Assembly (NCBI GenBank): GCA_002335605.1 | Contig: BEDY01000004.1 | Span: 310,001 to 374,000 of the forward strand | Direction: 5' to 3' | Source of the DNA: Prillingera fragicola | Lineage: Eukaryota; Basidiomycota; Tremellomycetes; Trichosporonales; Trichosporonaceae | Length of the DNA: 64,000 bases | Part shown: positions 21,982 through 33,831 of the stretch, one piece after another | Position numbering within the stretch: the stretch's first letter is position 1 | How the letters are laid out: each line of letters opens with the position of its first letter | The notes under the pieces: generated by a model | What the model was told of the DNA's origin: nothing | What the model saw: the letters and a program-made list of their open reading frames with translations, nothing else | The model's database searches: none | Position numbers and translations under genes: made by a program

Positions 21982-23614
21982 ACATCGGATAGACATCAGT
22001 ATGCCAATTTGCCAACAAGTCCCTTTTTTAATTCTTTTTTTATTTTTATTTTTGTTGGCCTCAATGTAGTCTCCTGTTTGTCTCTCTTCCCAGTAGCTTT
22101 CCTATCTGTTTTCGAAGCCAGGAGCTTCAATTGTGTGTGTTAGCCTCACTGGTATAACACATTCAAGATACTGGGAAGACATTCGAAGACTGGGATGTTC
22201 TTTCCTAAATAGCTTCAAAGCGTGCCTCTTACCACTGTTGCATCGCCAAAGCACAATGGCTTGGGTAATATTCGTACAGCCCAGTATCATTATCAGGGCG
22301 CCCCAGTATTAGTACTAAGTGAGGCATGCGTTGCTTGTCAATGATTTTCATAGCATTGGCATGAACGTTGAAGACGTAGAGCTATAGACGTCCTACAGTG
22401 AAACGGACTGGTCGGCTGACCCTAAATTCCCTAATCGATGTTCGTCGATCACGTCCCGATCACTGCACAAAACGAACAAATGACACTTCAGGATGTTTTG
22501 ATTTTTTTTTTGAAAATCGGCGGACAATCAATCAAGGTACGATCGCCTTCACTGGGTTTGTTTATTGGTCATTGTTCTTCTCACGCTGCTGAGTTGTTCA
22601 ACTGAGAATAGGAACGGATCATGGGCAACGTGAGTTGATCGACGATCGATGACACATGAGGCGCGATCGTTCCCAAAGGGGACCGTTCGTTATGGGCAGA
22701 GCCTCCACAAAATGCAGGATCGGGGCCCAGAGGCTCAGTGCCGCTTGCAGGCTGGGCTGGCCCATTGAAGAGGTAAGCAGTAGAGTTCTCACACATGTTA
22801 GGGAGTTCGGCATCTCAGGCAGTACTACAACACTTCACATCAGTCTGGCAGCTGGTATGCGCTTTAACAATTGATGGTTAAGGACGACAACCCAAGACGA
22901 TAGCATTTGACAGACCTCATTGACATCACACAACACGTGAAGCCTATAATCATCGCTTGGCCTATATGACTAAGTGACTTCAGCCTGCTTTATATCACAG
23001 ACTTGATCTTTAACATATTCAAAGTGTATTGATCCTTGCAAGCAGCAACGAATTTTTGACATTTCCGAGCCCGTGCATGCATGTCTTAGTACAGTTTTTT
23101 TTGGGAACAAGTAATGACTCATCATGACCTGCAAAGGTTTGTTAAAATACGCCGGACACTTCGATCGGTTCTACACTGATCGGTGATCGGCTGATTGTAA
23201 CTCCGCGCAGTGGATGCAATCTGTCAATGTCTTCGGGAATGAAGGCACGTACAGAATAGATACATACTTCCGCGGTAACAGCTGCATTGTTGAACACCAC
23301 TCGAGTCCCCCTTACGTATTATTTATCAGCTGGCGTCAGCAATTCGGCAAAACATGCATAATACGATCGGATCACCCACGTTACTACCTGATAGTTGTGA
23401 AACTGGCCCAAGCTTTATACCCCTGCCCTCATTTTTGGCGGTAAATCACCGTCTAACGACTGTGCATAGTGGTCAGTGGCCAGAGTCCTATTCAATGTAC
23501 TATCTTGTCTGAACACCAAGTCGTTGGTCTCGCGCAGTGGCCTTCAGCCGTGGTCCGCTCTCACTTGAGCCAATGCAGACTGCCGTTCATGACTACCACA
23601 CAAAAAGGACCCAG
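21982..23614. other. AT-richer intergenic island, no gene recognised
   Basis: 1.6 kb with lower GC than its surroundings, T-tracts (about 22023-22053, 22500-22512, 23094-23102), many CGATC-type words and only short frames without motifs. It may be further decayed sequence from the same event that destroyed the glycosidase gene. I saw no terminal repeats, transposase or reverse-transcriptase motifs. Confidence 0.5.
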
Positions 23615-25292
23615 TTATGACAGACCCCAAACCTCCAGACCAAGGCAATCAAAGGGCTGCCCCTTTTCCGTAAACGTTTGGGCATCGACACATAGAACCT
23701 CATTTTGGAACGCAGGGGATGTTGAGGACGAATTGCGGGAGAACGTCCCGTCGAGGATGAGACCGTACGACGCGCCTCTTGGTATGTTCAGCAAGATTCG
23801 TCATCACGCCAACCTACCCTCCGCCAAATGAGATGAACGTCGTCTCACAAAGTGCAATGTACTGATTGCGGCCTGTCCACCGGAAAATGCGCGGGCTGCT
23901 CTCGCCGGTTACAAACTTGAACATAAAGCTGGGACTTGTCAGCCGATAGTACGAGCCCAGTGACGCACGATTCTCCACTGCCGTAATATGTTCCTTCGCG
24001 CTTGATGAGGGGTTCATTCAGGTAAATACCGAAGGTATGACCTTCCGTATCGCGTACCACCAAGAGATTACCGCTTGTGCGATGATCTTTGGCATACTGT
24101 TCGACCTGACGATAAAGCGTGGACAATGAGGCACCATGTTGATCCAAGGAGACTACGTCGTTAGCGGCGATAACTTTTATAGATATTACAAAGCAATGTC
24201 CAAGAGTCCGAGATTCGCTGTCGCGGAGGGAGCTTTGACCGAAGCTGTATCGTGAGCATGGCCGCATCGCGTTTAACCTACTTCTTGGGCTTGAGCAGTG
24301 TCGAGGACGGGTGTTGTCAACTCCCGCCTTCCCACTAGCGTAGTCTGGAAAGACTCATTCTCTTCCAAGTGACCCGATGCTCCTGTTGTTCGAAACCCAG
24401 GAGCCCCGTCTGGTGCTGTGTAGCTACCTGCAATCTGATCAATGGAGGCGAACGGAGACTTGTGGGTGATGTCGATGGGCAATGCAGTCTTGGTCGGACC
24501 GTCGGCGGGGTCCTGTCCCGGCGAAGGCCCAAGTACAGACCGTTTCCACCTGGATGCGAGCTTGGATGTGGAAATAGTGTCAGCAAAGCGAGAGAGTGGG
24601 TCGGAAGAGCTGGAGGGTTGGTGAGGGTGACCCTTCTGAAGATTGAAGTCCTGTGACATTCGTCGCATGCGCCGCGCCGCGTCGTCCTTGCCGCGAATCT
24701 GCGGGGCGTGGAAAATTATCTCAGAGCCCGCTTCGGATACTCTTGGAGGAGAGCTTGGACCAGGATAAGAAAGAACGTGCCGCAAGCGCGTAGGAGACGA
24801 GTCGATTCTCCCCACCGATGGTCTGCGCATCGCGGGGGGAGTGGCTTGTTGACCACGTGAAGGACGCGGTGGACTCGTCATCAGGTCCACATCAGGCTCC
24901 AGCTCAGGCTCCGGCTCATCCGTGAGATAGTCTTGTGTCTGCGCCCCACTGACTGTCGAAGGTGGCCGACTGTACTCCTGAATGTCGTCGAACGAGCCCA
25001 ACAGGTCTGTATCGTCAAGGTTGGCCGGCTGGTTAACGAGTGGCCGCGAAGAGGCATTGGAATTGTAATGAGTAGCAGGAGCCGAGCGTTCACCCTCAAG
25101 GTTACCGTCAGACGTTGGCGCCGAGTGAAAGTCGCCAAAATCAGAGGAGATCGAAGTTGAGAGTTGGCCACGTACTGGCTGCCCACCGCCAGTGGGCGGC
25201 TGAGACGCTGTCCCTATTAGGTCGTCAAAGACGTCTGAAGTCTGAGTAAAGTCAGCCAACGAATATTTCCAATCACCAACCTTTTGGGACAT
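23615..25292 (-). CDS. OXR1: Oxidation resistance protein 1 (TLDc domain)
   Basis: TLDc-domain protein; fungal Oxr1 protects against oxidative stress and promotes V-ATPase disassembly. A 12-nt first coding exon (MSQK) is followed by a long Ser/Pro-rich exon (TSDVFDDLIGTASQPPTGGG to LVGRRELTTPVLDTAQAQE). The C-terminal TLDc domain emerges only after splicing: LRSKLPPRQRISDSWTLLFS, SLDQHGASLSTLYRQVEQYA, LLVVRDTEGHTFGIYLNEPL, YYGSGESCFMFKFV, RWTGRNQYIALCETTFISFG, GGGASYGLILDGTFSR and DCLGLEVWGLS at the end. The C-terminal GLEVWG motif is diagnostic. About 510 residues and five introns. The longer upstream reading frame (to 25619) was rejected because it runs antisense into BMT2. Divergent from BMT2 with about 226 bp between starts. 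Confidence 0.88.
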
Positions 25293-25518
25293 CTGCGCAG
25301 ATGTCTGTTCGTCGACCAAAAGAGAGAGTGCAGAAGGACGGATACTATGACCTTCGCAACATGTGTGACGTCGGCGTTCATCTCCGTTGACCTCCACTAT
25401 TCGGAAGTATTTTCTTAACCAAGCGACCTGATGACCCACTCCGTTTGCTATCAATTTGTCAACATCAACTTGCACTCCGTATCTGCACTTGGCCGTTGCG
25501 ACCCTGGCGTTCGTTACA

Positions 25519-26464
25519 ATGCCTGCCAAACGCACTCGGAAAAAGCCCATCGCATCTTCATCCAAGGACGCCAGTGTTTCACACAAGGCGACGCAATCTA
25601 CCATTGCAACCTTCCACACATTGTTACGTCAACTGAACACCTTGCAACGTCAAGCCTCAAGAGCAAATGAAGACGCGCGAGTTGTCATTAATGCCCGAAT
25701 TCAAGATATTGAGGCGAGAATCGCCGCCATTGGGGGTATCGATGCCTACCAACATGCCAGCACGCTGGGACAGTCAAGCCAACGGGGTGGTGACACGTCC
25801 AAGGTCCTTGTCAAATGGCTTGAGGAGATGCCAGGTGTTAAGAAGGCGGCTTTGGAGACCCCTCTCAAGTAGGCGACTTCTTGCAGCTTCTTGAGAGCTT
25901 CTGCTGACAGAATCCAGAATGTTGGAGATTGGCGCTTTGGTACCAGACAATTACGACAACTGCTCGCGTTGGATCAGCAACCATCCGCTTGACCTGAACT
26001 CTAGGCATCCCGACATCACTGAGCAAGACTTCCTTCAACGACCGGTACCCGCCACCGAGGAGGAAAAGTTTGACATTGTCAGCTGCAGCTTGGTGTTAAA
26101 TTTTGTCGGAGATCCTAAGAACCGAGGTGAGAGTGCCCCGTGAGTAGTGATGCTAATCGATGCCTCAGGACGTATGATACAACTTTGTCGTGCCCAGCTG
26201 CGAGCGCAGACATCGTCCCTCCTTTTCGTGGTTCTCCCATATCCTTGCGTGAATAACTCTCGCTACACCACGATGGAGTCTTTCAAGGAGTTTGTCGCGG
26301 CCATCGGCTTCAAGTTACTGCAGGAGCGCTGGCGCCCGAATGGCAAGGTCGCCTTCTGGCTCTGGAGCTGGGACCCAGCTGTCAAGACTGATCTAACCCG
26401 GTGGTCGACGAAGCAGCTCCTGAATGATGGCCGAAAGAGGAACAATTTCACAATTCTAGTGTAG
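25519..26464 (+). CDS. BMT2: 25S rRNA adenine-N1 methyltransferase Bmt2 (SAMTOR-like)
   Basis: Nucleolar SAM-dependent enzyme that in yeast makes m1A2142 in 25S rRNA. The product starts MPAKRTRKKPIASSSKD, a basic nuclear/nucleolar-type N-terminus. It contains WLEEMPGVKKAALETPLK, then after an intron MLEIGALVPDNY, HPLDLNSRHPDITEQDFLQR, EKFDIVSCSLVLNFVGD, RGRMIQLCRAQL, VVLPYPCVNNSRYTTMESF and GKVAFWLWSW. The acidic/SLVLNFV block and PC-NSRY motif are typical of Bmt2. Two introns; about 280 residues. It converges on TLG1 with 62 bp between stops. Confidence 0.88.
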
Positions 26465-26526
26465 CATAACACTCGGCTACCACGACCGCATACATAGATC
26501 TATGACATTGTTGTACAAGTACAATC

Positions 26527-27440
26527 TTAAACGAGAATCACTGCCACCAGCAATATAATCAGTATCACGATCAGAATTGCGATGCACCAAGAGCTGCGGC
26601 TGCCTGGGGATGCGGTCAGAGGCTGCCAAGCTTCGAAGTCAATGCGGACGTACTCTCATTCTTCCGGATGAACTCTTGGATTGTCTTGTTGACTTTGGAC
26701 AACCGGGACTGGGTTGTATCCACTCTAGTTGACAAGTCGTCCAACATGCTGTGCGCATTAGCCTCTTGACCTCATGGCCTAACGTACACGCCGTGCTCTT
26801 CGACCTCTTGCCCGATCAGACCCGCCTGAGACGCTAGACTTGACAATGTGCCAGAGATGACACCGAGAGTACTGTCTTGCCGCTGCATGAGCATCTGTGA
26901 CACGTCAGCCCCCATCAGCGTTCATCATTCACCTGCTGCTCTTCTCGTTCCCACCGCTCAGCCTCTTCAGTATCATTTGTCGGCTGCATCTCGATGTCGT
27001 CTCGATACCTCTGGGGATGCGCCGTGCTCTTGCTTGTGACCTGCTGCACTTTGGTCCGAAGACGCTGTAGTGTCAGGAATGCCCATCTGCCCGAGCCTAC
27101 CTGGACCTCATCGGTAAGGCGATTGACAAACGTCCGACGGTTGCGAACTTCGGAAGGGTCGATACCCCAACGGTCGCCATGACCTTCCACTACCCTTACA
27201 CACTCATCAAGATCCTCCAAGTCCGTTTCCAGCAGCCCCAGCGTATTCCGAAGCTCATCTGCAGTCTCTCGCAAACTGGCCGAGTCCTGGCTCGTGGAGC
27301 TGATGCGGCTGTAGGATCCCAGTAAGGCATTGAGGTTTCCGATGTTGGCTTCCACTTCGCTGTACACTTCAGCAGTGCTACTGATCATTGTATGAATCAA
27401 TTTCCTACCCTTTGGCGTCGATGTATGGGTCCCTTGACAT
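26527..27440 (-). CDS. TLG1: Qc-SNARE, syntaxin-6/Tlg1 type
   Basis: Tail-anchored SNARE of the trans-Golgi/endosome. The first exon MSRDPYIDAK splices to VYSEVEANIGNLNALLGSYS, the helical N-terminal domain of the syntaxin-6 group, followed by RETADELRNTLGLLETDLED and RRTFVNRLTDEV. The SNARE helix reads QDSTLGVISGTLSSLASQAG, LIGQEVEEHGVMLDDLSTRV, DTTQSRLSKVNKTIQEFIRK. The C-terminus SRSSWCIAILIVILIILLV is the membrane anchor with the W-C-I pattern of syntaxin 6. At the predicted zero layer, where syntaxin 6 has Gln (EEQ), this protein has His (EEH). About 230 residues, four to five introns. Its ATG lies only 48 bp from that of divergent BST1. Confidence 0.83.
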
Positions 27441-27488
27441 GGCCGACGATGTGGTGGATGTTGTGATTGCAGGACATGCACGCGAACG

Positions 27489-30474
27489 ATGACGGAACAA
27501 AACCCGGACCTCCACTTTGGGCATGTCCACATTACTCTCCACGCCATGTCACCAGCATCCCATGCGGGTCAACGAACCGGCTCTCCAATAGCGAAGGGTG
27601 GCTTCCCTGTAACGATAACAATAGTATTGTTATGGCTGGTGCTTTCTGGGATATCGCTGCTAGCTTTCAGTCGAGACCAAGCCAAAGCGGGGACATGGGG
27701 CTGTGAGATGAGCTACATGTACCAGTCGTACCAGCGATTGGAATGGGATCAAGCGGCGTTTGCGCGATACGCAGTATATCTGTACCGAGATCCACATTTG
27801 GATACAAAGACGGTTAGAGCTCCGATCCATTTCTCACGCTGACGGCGAAGGCAACCGGCTCGCCAGTCCTGTTCGTGCCCGGCAATGCTGGGTCGTTTCA
27901 ACAAGTTCGCTCCATTGCATCGTCTGCCGCACATCAACACTACTCAAACACAGGGCAGGAGAACTCGGTGCCCCGAAAGCCTCTGGACTTCTTTACAGGT
28001 TGGTGTGCCATGGCCGGCAAGCGCTGACCTTCCAGTCGACTTCAACGAAGAGTTCTCCGCCTTTCACGCCCCAACGCTGCAGGAGCAAGCCCGCTTTGTG
28101 GCCACAGCCATCCCACACATTCTGGCGTCCTATGATCACCTTCCTCCCGGCCAGCGACCGCATCGCATCATACTGGTGGGCCACTCTATGGGTGGCATCG
28201 TTGCTAGGCTCGCCTCCACATCTATGCCCAATGGCATCATTGATGCCATTGTAACTATGTCCACTCCACACTGGGTGCCTCCAGTGGGGTTTGAAAGCGC
28301 CATGGACGGTATTTACAAGACCATCGATGCTACCGCCTACGTCGAACCACGACCTCTCCTCATTTCGATTTGCGGCGGCGTGTCTGATACCGAGATCATT
28401 TCAGACACTTGTGCCCTGTCTGAAGACGTCGTGGGCCCATCTGATGGGTTTGCCATCTATACAACGGGTATGCCCGGGGTATGGACCGGTGTAGACCATC
28501 AAGCAATGGTCTGGTGCCACCAAGTTCGATGGCGGGTCGCAAGGAGTCTCCTAGACATGTCAGCGGCCGGTACACGCTCTCAGCAGCTGCAGGTCGCTAG
28601 GCACTGGCTTGTGGGCGACTCGACACCGCGTTCTTCCCCGCTGAGTTCTGGGCGGAGCAGTTCGATTGCTGTTGATGTTAACGCGGAGTCCATGTCCATG
28701 CTGATTCATGCCCCTCATGCGACAGAGGCCATGATAGCATCGCCTCCGATAACGCCCAAGATATGCCACCTCGGCCGGTGCACAGCCTGGCAACAAAGCA
28801 GCATTCGAACCATTCCCAGACCTGACAACGGACGGCCCTTTCCTCTTCCTGGCGAAGGAGTTAAGCCTCACCAAGCAACCTTTGTGCTCGATCTCCGGGA
28901 TCTTCCTCAAGATGGGGCAATGATCCAGGTGGAAGTGCCTGAGGGCAGCCAAGTGGCCAGCGGTGTACACCTGGCGGTGAACGTTGCAGGCTCTACGTGG
29001 AGTGAGTGGCGCTCCTGGGCAGAACTAACATTATCAGAACGCATTCCTGCTTCGACCCCCTTGCCTCACCTCACGTTGCATTTTAGGAGCGCCCTGGTAT
29101 CATCTCTCATGGCCCGACGTCTCACCATGCGAACGGGCTCATGCCTAGGTAGATCTGTTGCACACGCTTTCGCTAATACTGAATCAGGCTCGCCTCCTAT
29201 CATTGAGCATTGCTCGTTACCTGCATCATCTCAATATCGTCCCTCCATGGAGTCACGGTTTTACCCAGTGACGAATGGCTCTGTGACAATTCACTCGCAC
29301 ATCTCGGGTGCACCATTCCAAGGTCACCACCAACAGAGTCGTGGTATTCGAATCGACGTTTACCAGCAACCAGAGTGCCTTCTGGAAGAGCTCACTATCT
29401 CCATTGACATGTTGGCCACCCTAGCCAAAGCTGCTCACCGACTTAGGATTGCCATCATCGTGTGGTGCACAGGTTGGGTAGCGACTGTGTTTGCGGTGCA
29501 ACTTGGATCCTTTCAAAAGACAGGTTTGTTGTGTCCTTCATTACTGAGCCTGACCGAGCAGCGGTCTTTCCATCTTTCAACACCATCATCGAGCAACAAT
29601 ATCTAAGACTCCTTGGTTCGGCCATATCTATCCTTGCAGGGGCTCATGTCGTGCTTGCGATGACAGAAAGAGTGGGCTTGGGGGCTTCACACGTCATTCT
29701 TGGCTTTGGCCACCCATTACTAATCCCCGTTTCAAGCTTGGCTCTGCTGTGGTCGTTCGGAGCCGTTGTAACTGTTCGTCAACTGCTAGATGTGGGGCTG
29801 GCCGTCACAGGCCGCGTCTTGGGGCGGCAATTATCGTGAGTGCATCCCGACCCTTAGTAAATGCTGACGTGAAGTGGACGCGATGCTGAACCACATTGGA
29901 CGGCCATGTGGTCGCGCATCATTCCAGCGGGCTTATTACTGGTGGTTGTGCGCCTGTCAATTCCGTACCGAATGGCGTTTATCGTGCTCTTTCTGTTCCT
30001 GTTTGTGATTGTTGCAACCTCACAAACTGGTGTACGTATTTTTTGCCACTTTGTACGAGCTGACCACAGTCTGCGCGGTACCACCTGACATCTGCGTGCG
30101 TGCTTCTCATGGCATTCCAAGTCCCCTTCAACGCCACATCCATTGCTGTTTGGGGCCGCAACGTGTGGAGCAACCGTGGTCATCCTTTCCAGGGTGACCA
30201 CGCCCTTCTTCCCTTGATACCTGCCCTTCTCGTCGTGGTGTTGAGCAGTCTGGACACCGACATGGCTGAGAATCAAAGGTAAGCGTGCTTCATAATGCCA
30301 CTGACCCCCTCCAGCCTCGCTCGGCTGTCTCTGGCCGCTGCTGTGGGTCTAGCCGCCACGGCCTTAGTCCTGGGACCCCGGCGACCGTATGTCGTTCCAT
30401 TCGCTTGCAACGTATTGTTTGTCGTCGCGGCAGGACTGTTAGGAGGGCGTAAATTGTGGAAGAGGGCAACGTGA
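27489..30474 (+). CDS. BST1: GPI inositol-deacylase (Bst1/PGAP1)
   Basis: ER-membrane lipase that removes the acyl chain from the inositol of GPI anchors, needed for ER exit and quality control of GPI proteins. N-terminal membrane segment [19 protein letters not shown] is followed by the conserved opening [27 protein letters not shown] and, after an intron, [20 protein letters not shown]. Then come [20 protein letters not shown] and the catalytic serine motif [13 protein letters not shown] with STPHWVPPV downstream. The C-terminal third has several hydrophobic helices (for example [15 protein letters not shown] and a final [20 protein letters not shown]). About 900 residues and some seven introns. 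The start is the first ATG of the open frame; ATG 27546 is an alternative. It converges on the DDHD lipase with 109 bp between stops. Confidence 0.9.
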
Positions 30475-30583
30475 TAGTCACCTAGAGCGAAAGATGGGAC
30501 CCAAACATACATGCTATAGCCCACAGTTATGAAACATATTACGGATCAATGCCCTTTGCTGTAGGTGTGTTCATCTCAGAGAC

Positions 30584-33511
30584 TTAACCATCGGCCTTCT
30601 CGACTTTGGGTGTATTCACCTCGGGTCCATACGTCTCCGATAGAACGAACGCCGCAAAGTTGGGATCATTCCAGTAATTGCCATGGGCCGTGATCATGTC
30701 AAGATAGCCGTTGACACCGAGCGCGGGTAAGGAGAAATCGACGCCACCGTGTGGATTAAGAGCCGCAAAGCGCCTTTCTCCCAGAGAGTCTCCCGCCTCC
30801 CTATAGCCACCAGACGGCTGAACTGTTAGCATTGGTTTAGAGCTTCACCTACGTCGAGCTCTTCCGTTGCGGCATCCGCCTCTTCCTTCTCCTTTTCCTT
30901 TTCCTTTTCCTTCTCCTCTGCTTTCCCTTGCTCCGGAGAGGCGGCGGAGGCTGGAGCTCCACCCAAGTAGGAAGGGAGATATTGGGCAATGTCCGGAATA
31001 GGAGGAAGGTTGGGGAGGACAGGCATCGCCGGCATCGCGGGCATGGCTGGGAGAGCGGGGAACACCGATCCCGCGACGTTTCGGATAGCAAGAGGAGGGC
31101 GAGTCTTGGCAACCTGTACATCGATGGTAGCATTCAAAGAGTAGCTCACAGTCAGCCCCGCTCAGCACACAAGCTTACGCAACCGGATCAGTGAAGTAGA
31201 AGACATTATAGAGTCTAGTTGTCAACAAGGCAACCATGATGTGCAACTCACGAATCCACGGCCATGCAGCCAAATTCTCCTGCTCGCTGAAGGGCCACCC
31301 CAGGAGGAGAGTCTGTAGCGTCAGAAGTGGCCGCTTTCCATACTCACCCATCGTGCGACCTCGCCCAGCACGCGCCACAAGGTGAGATTGATCAAGCTGA
31401 AGAAAGATGCCCAGAGGACTGCCAGCAAGGAACAAGTTGTGCGTGTTGAACAGGAACCGATCAGTGGTTTCCTCGATAGCCTGCTTGGGGAATGTAGACA
31501 GGGGAGGAATTAATGTAGGCTGGTTCGACAGAATATGAGCAGCCAAAGCCGAGCCGAGCTGCCCACAGTCAGCGGTGTATATGTATGAGAAGTGCACTCA
31601 CGGAATGGCCAATAACGTGCACGCGACCATTTTCTTCAAAGCCTGGGTTACGAGCAATCCACAAGCGGTACAACTTGTTCGCCTGGCTGCACACTGCTTC
31701 GATCATCTTTTGGCGGTGATGTGACATGAATAGGGGAATGTCGAGCAAAACTGAGTTTGTGATCTGTCGAACATATGGGATCGAGTTGTCGATTGTAATG
31801 TCGGCGACACTAAAAATGTTGTCGTTCTCGTTCTCTACATCCCCGCTGTCCAGCTTCAGATTCGCCCGCCATTGGACGGGGAGAACTTGTGCGCGGCCGT
31901 CTTTGATGACGTCCGCGAGGGCAGGATCGACGGCTTGCTTCCGCATCATTTGGCGGAGCTGATTGGAAGCGTAGACGATGTTGAAGGCTTCATATTCGGC
32001 AGCCAGGTGTTGTCCGATGCCGTGGATCACGAGAATTAGATCCGTGCAAGGCCGTTCATTAATATGAGACGGAACCACTGGCACATGGGTCTCCTCGAGT
32101 GCGTCAACCGCCTCGGCACTCTCACCATCCTCTCCTTCCTCACCCTCTTGAGCTGTTTCCAGTTTCTTATCCGCCGCGACCTTGACCGCAGTCCTTTCAA
32201 CTGGTTTGTCGTCGTTCTGGGAAGCTTTCTTGGCCGATGCAGCATCCGTGCTCGTCGTTTCGACACTTTTTGGCCCTAGAGCGGTACTGCTGGCACTGCG
32301 GGACACTTTTCCAGCGGCTTGAGGGTCCCTCGACGCCAGAGCAGAAGAGTAACCGCGATACAGAAGTGTGCCATTCTTCGTGCCTAGCGACGTTCTAAGT
32401 GCACGGGAAAGATAGTCCAGAGCGCCAGCCCTGCTGATCAGCAACATTTCTCCAGGCCTCACTCACCCCATGACGCGGCACTTGCTCTCATCCTCGAAGA
32501 TGACTGCAAGTCCCGGGCCGAACCGCTCAGGCAGCGAGAACTTCAGTTTTTCCTCCCCAGCAGCTCCAAGAACCATAGCTGCAGTATAATCCTCGCGGTA
32601 CGACGACTCCCATGGCTTGATCTGTTGGAACGCCTTTTCAAGTTCCTCTGCCAGGTCCCATCCACAAGGTTTCGTCTCGTCTCCCACGAACCAAGTGCCG
32701 CGAATCACAGGTAGGCGCGCTCCAGACTGGGGCCAAAATACGGGGTGGAGGGAAAGAGTGTTTAGATCTACTTCGAATAGAGAGTCCTGGCATTAGAAGG
32801 CGCAGTCTGGGGGGCACTCACTTGGCTGACGGCTACGCCCTCGACAACATCCAGTCGGGCTGGATCGTTTTGCGCACGTTCAAGAATTCCCTTGTAAAGC
32901 TCGTCTAGCTCCTCAACAGTCTGCTCGCAATCGCTTGGCTCTTCGCACTCGTCATCTGAGATCACCTCTCCCGGTTTCTCAGGAAGCTTGACTGTGACTG
33001 GCTTCTTCTTCAAGCCCTTCTTCGGGTGCACAGGTCGGTTCTTCTTGTTCGTGCCCTCGCCATCCTCTCGGCCCCAATGAGCGATAATGTCTGCGCGTTT
33101 GCCGGAAGGAAGATCTTTCCAGGCAGCCTCAATTCGATCGCTCTCGTCGGGAGAAAACGCTTTATATGCGGTCTCAACCTTCACAACCGGCGCTACAGGG
33201 AGATCCAGGTACTGGGAGCCGGTATGCGCCCAGCGAACCTCCAGTGGCGGCTCTGATTGAGGAGCCATGACAGTGGGAGAAGAATCGGGCTTCTTTAAAA
33301 GCTCAACGTCGCGTTCCGGGTGAGGCCAGTGGAAGAAGTGGCTGAGTCGAGCTACGGTCGTGTGTGATCGTTTGGCGTTGTTATATGTTCGCGAGTTCAC
33401 AAGGGAGCGCAGCGGGTGGGGCGGAGAAGCGAAGTGTGAAGGGTGGATGGCTGTCGGAGGAAGAAATGCTCGAGATATACACAGAGATCTCAGCAAGGAC
33501 GCGGTGTGCAT
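30584..33511 (-). CDS. DDL1: DDHD-domain phospholipase (PA-PLA1 family, Ddl1-like)
   Basis: Intracellular phospholipase A1. The N-terminus MHTASLLRSLCISRAFLPPT is basic and hydroxylated, like a mitochondrial presequence, as for yeast Ddl1. Downstream are LEVRWAHTGSQYLDLPVAP, a WWE-like N-terminal region (RGTWFVGDETKPCGWDLAEE, IKPWESSYREDYTAA), DLILVIHGIGQHLAAEYE, then the lipase motif VHVIGHSLGSALAAHIL, assembled across an intron between Ser and Leu. The DDHD part follows (LYNVFYFTDPVAYSLNATID) and ends with VNGYLDMITAHGNYWND, then FVLSETYGPEV. A Lys-Glu repeat (coded at 30884-30918) interrupts the C-terminal domain. About 830 residues, seven to eight introns. The symbol is by family similarity. 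Confidence 0.85.
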
Positions 33512-33831
33512 TTGCTGTTTCTAGGTATTGAAGAGGATGGCGAACAAGAACATTTGATGTTTTCGAAATATGCGATGACGGTGAAACGGGTTGAACTGCA
33601 GCCTCTAGGCCTCTAGGCACGGTGCGGAACGATTGTTATCCGTGCCACGTGCAGTGACGTAGGGTCCAGGCCAGAGGTTCCGTGCATGGCAATCACAATC
33701 ATCATTGTGCTTGCGCCAGCCTGCGAAGAAGAGCGCGACCATGGCTATTCTGTCACGTAGTAATACACACAGAAAAGTACTAAAGGGTTGCTAGGGGGCC
33801 AGATCCCAGCTCAGAAGCCAAAGAGCCTCCC
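33512..33831. other. Intergenic between the DDHD lipase promoter and CSN6
   Basis: About 320 bp, no supported gene. It should contain the promoter of the lipase gene (from 33512) and the CSN6 3' region. No motif was recognised. Confidence 0.45.

Noticed and set aside
21982..23614. Possible transposon in the AT-richer island
   Set aside because: No terminal repeats, target duplications, transposase, integrase or reverse-transcriptase motifs were seen.
25293..25619. Extension of the OXR1 frame upstream to 25619
   Set aside because: It runs antisense through the start of BMT2, and a splice donor plus in-frame ATG at 25292 give a simpler gene.
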